DNA of 64,000 nt from Bacteroidota bacterium. GTDB taxonomy: Bacteria > Bacteroidota > Bacteroidia > Bacteroidales > F082. Below the pieces are notes generated by a model. The model searched no databases and was not told where the DNA came from. It worked only from the letters and a program-made list of their open reading frames with translations. Within the stretch, counting starts at the first letter, position 1, and the number at the start of each line of letters is the position of its first letter. Location of the stretch: assembly GCA_014382445.1 (NCBI GenBank), contig JACNJS010000039.1:62001-126000 (forward strand), in the 5' to 3' direction. This document shows, one piece after another, positions 63,973 through 64,000 of the stretch. A program made the position numbers and the translations under genes.

Positions 63973-64000
63973 ATGAATACAAAAACTGAAAGCATTAAAG
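63973..64000 (+). CDS. Possible start of a further gene, cut by window edge
   Basis: An ATG at 63973 opens MNTKTESIK up to the window edge. Only nine codons are visible, so this is a guess based on position and an open frame. Confidence 0.25.

Overview
The window looks like a chromosomal segment of a member of the Bacteroidota, most likely class Bacteroidia. The evidence is low GC, promoters of the Bacteroidetes type (TTG at about -33 and TAnnTTTG at -7), a type IX secretion sorting domain, a TonB-dependent receptor with an N-terminal carboxypeptidase-like domain, large single-chain PurL, Bacteroidetes-type HU proteins, the fused cytochrome c assembly protein CcsBA, and DUF4294, DUF2027-Smr and GH92 proteins. 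No phage, insertion sequence or CRISPR array was seen. Most of the window is housekeeping DNA interrupted by short accessory or decaying stretches.

Layout. 1-6674: mannose-glycan degradation (a GH92 alpha-mannosidase cut by the window edge and a GH2 beta-mannosidase), separated by the remains of an endonuclease/exonuclease/phosphatase gene and by two HU genes, one of which encodes HU, a membrane segment and LysM in one chain. 6817-19311: urocanate hydratase, an ECF sigma factor overlapping a glycosyltransferase, tgt and an LptF/G permease, a DUF4143 ATPase, purL and a cation diffusion facilitator. 19396-26201: a repeat/hairpin patch, an M28 peptidase, GtrA, ffh, folD, a T9SS-exported protein and queE. 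26293-29007: a TonB receptor carrying the CxxxM and HxM copper-site signature of OprC, followed by a small lipoprotein. 29155-37368: DUF2027-Smr protein, CcsBA, DUF4294 protein, the tig-clpP-clpX set and tRNA-Leu(UAG) with a duplicated 3' end. 37498-45684: acyltransferase plus BASS transporter, parE, a KefB-type antiporter, a ttcA-like pseudogene with a large internal deletion, and a cyclic 2,3-diphosphoglycerate synthase homologue.

45872-48397 is the most opaque part: a textbook Bacteroidetes promoter drives two tandem paralogous membrane proteins of identical length, followed by a helix-turn-helix protein; no function could be recognised. 48430-57602 holds a hotdog thioesterase, an FkbM methyltransferase, an exported nitrilase-family hydrolase, a decayed esterase-TPR gene, a small secreted protein, a C69 dipeptidase, and a tightly coupled pair of a signal-peptide-bearing isoaspartyl methyltransferase and a membrane spermidine-synthase-like protein. 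57603-64000 carries an FLVCR-like MFS transporter, a glutaryl-CoA dehydrogenase, an aldehyde:ferredoxin oxidoreductase and MobA, with two diverged copies of a ~125 bp repeat in the upstream regions. This end suggests anaerobic organic-acid or aldehyde metabolism using a pterin (W/Mo) enzyme.

Four loci are visibly broken: the EEP fragment, the ttcA-like gene, the esterase-TPR gene and probably an outer-membrane-protein fragment at 59399. All functional calls come from reading motifs and overall sequence pattern; no database search was run.
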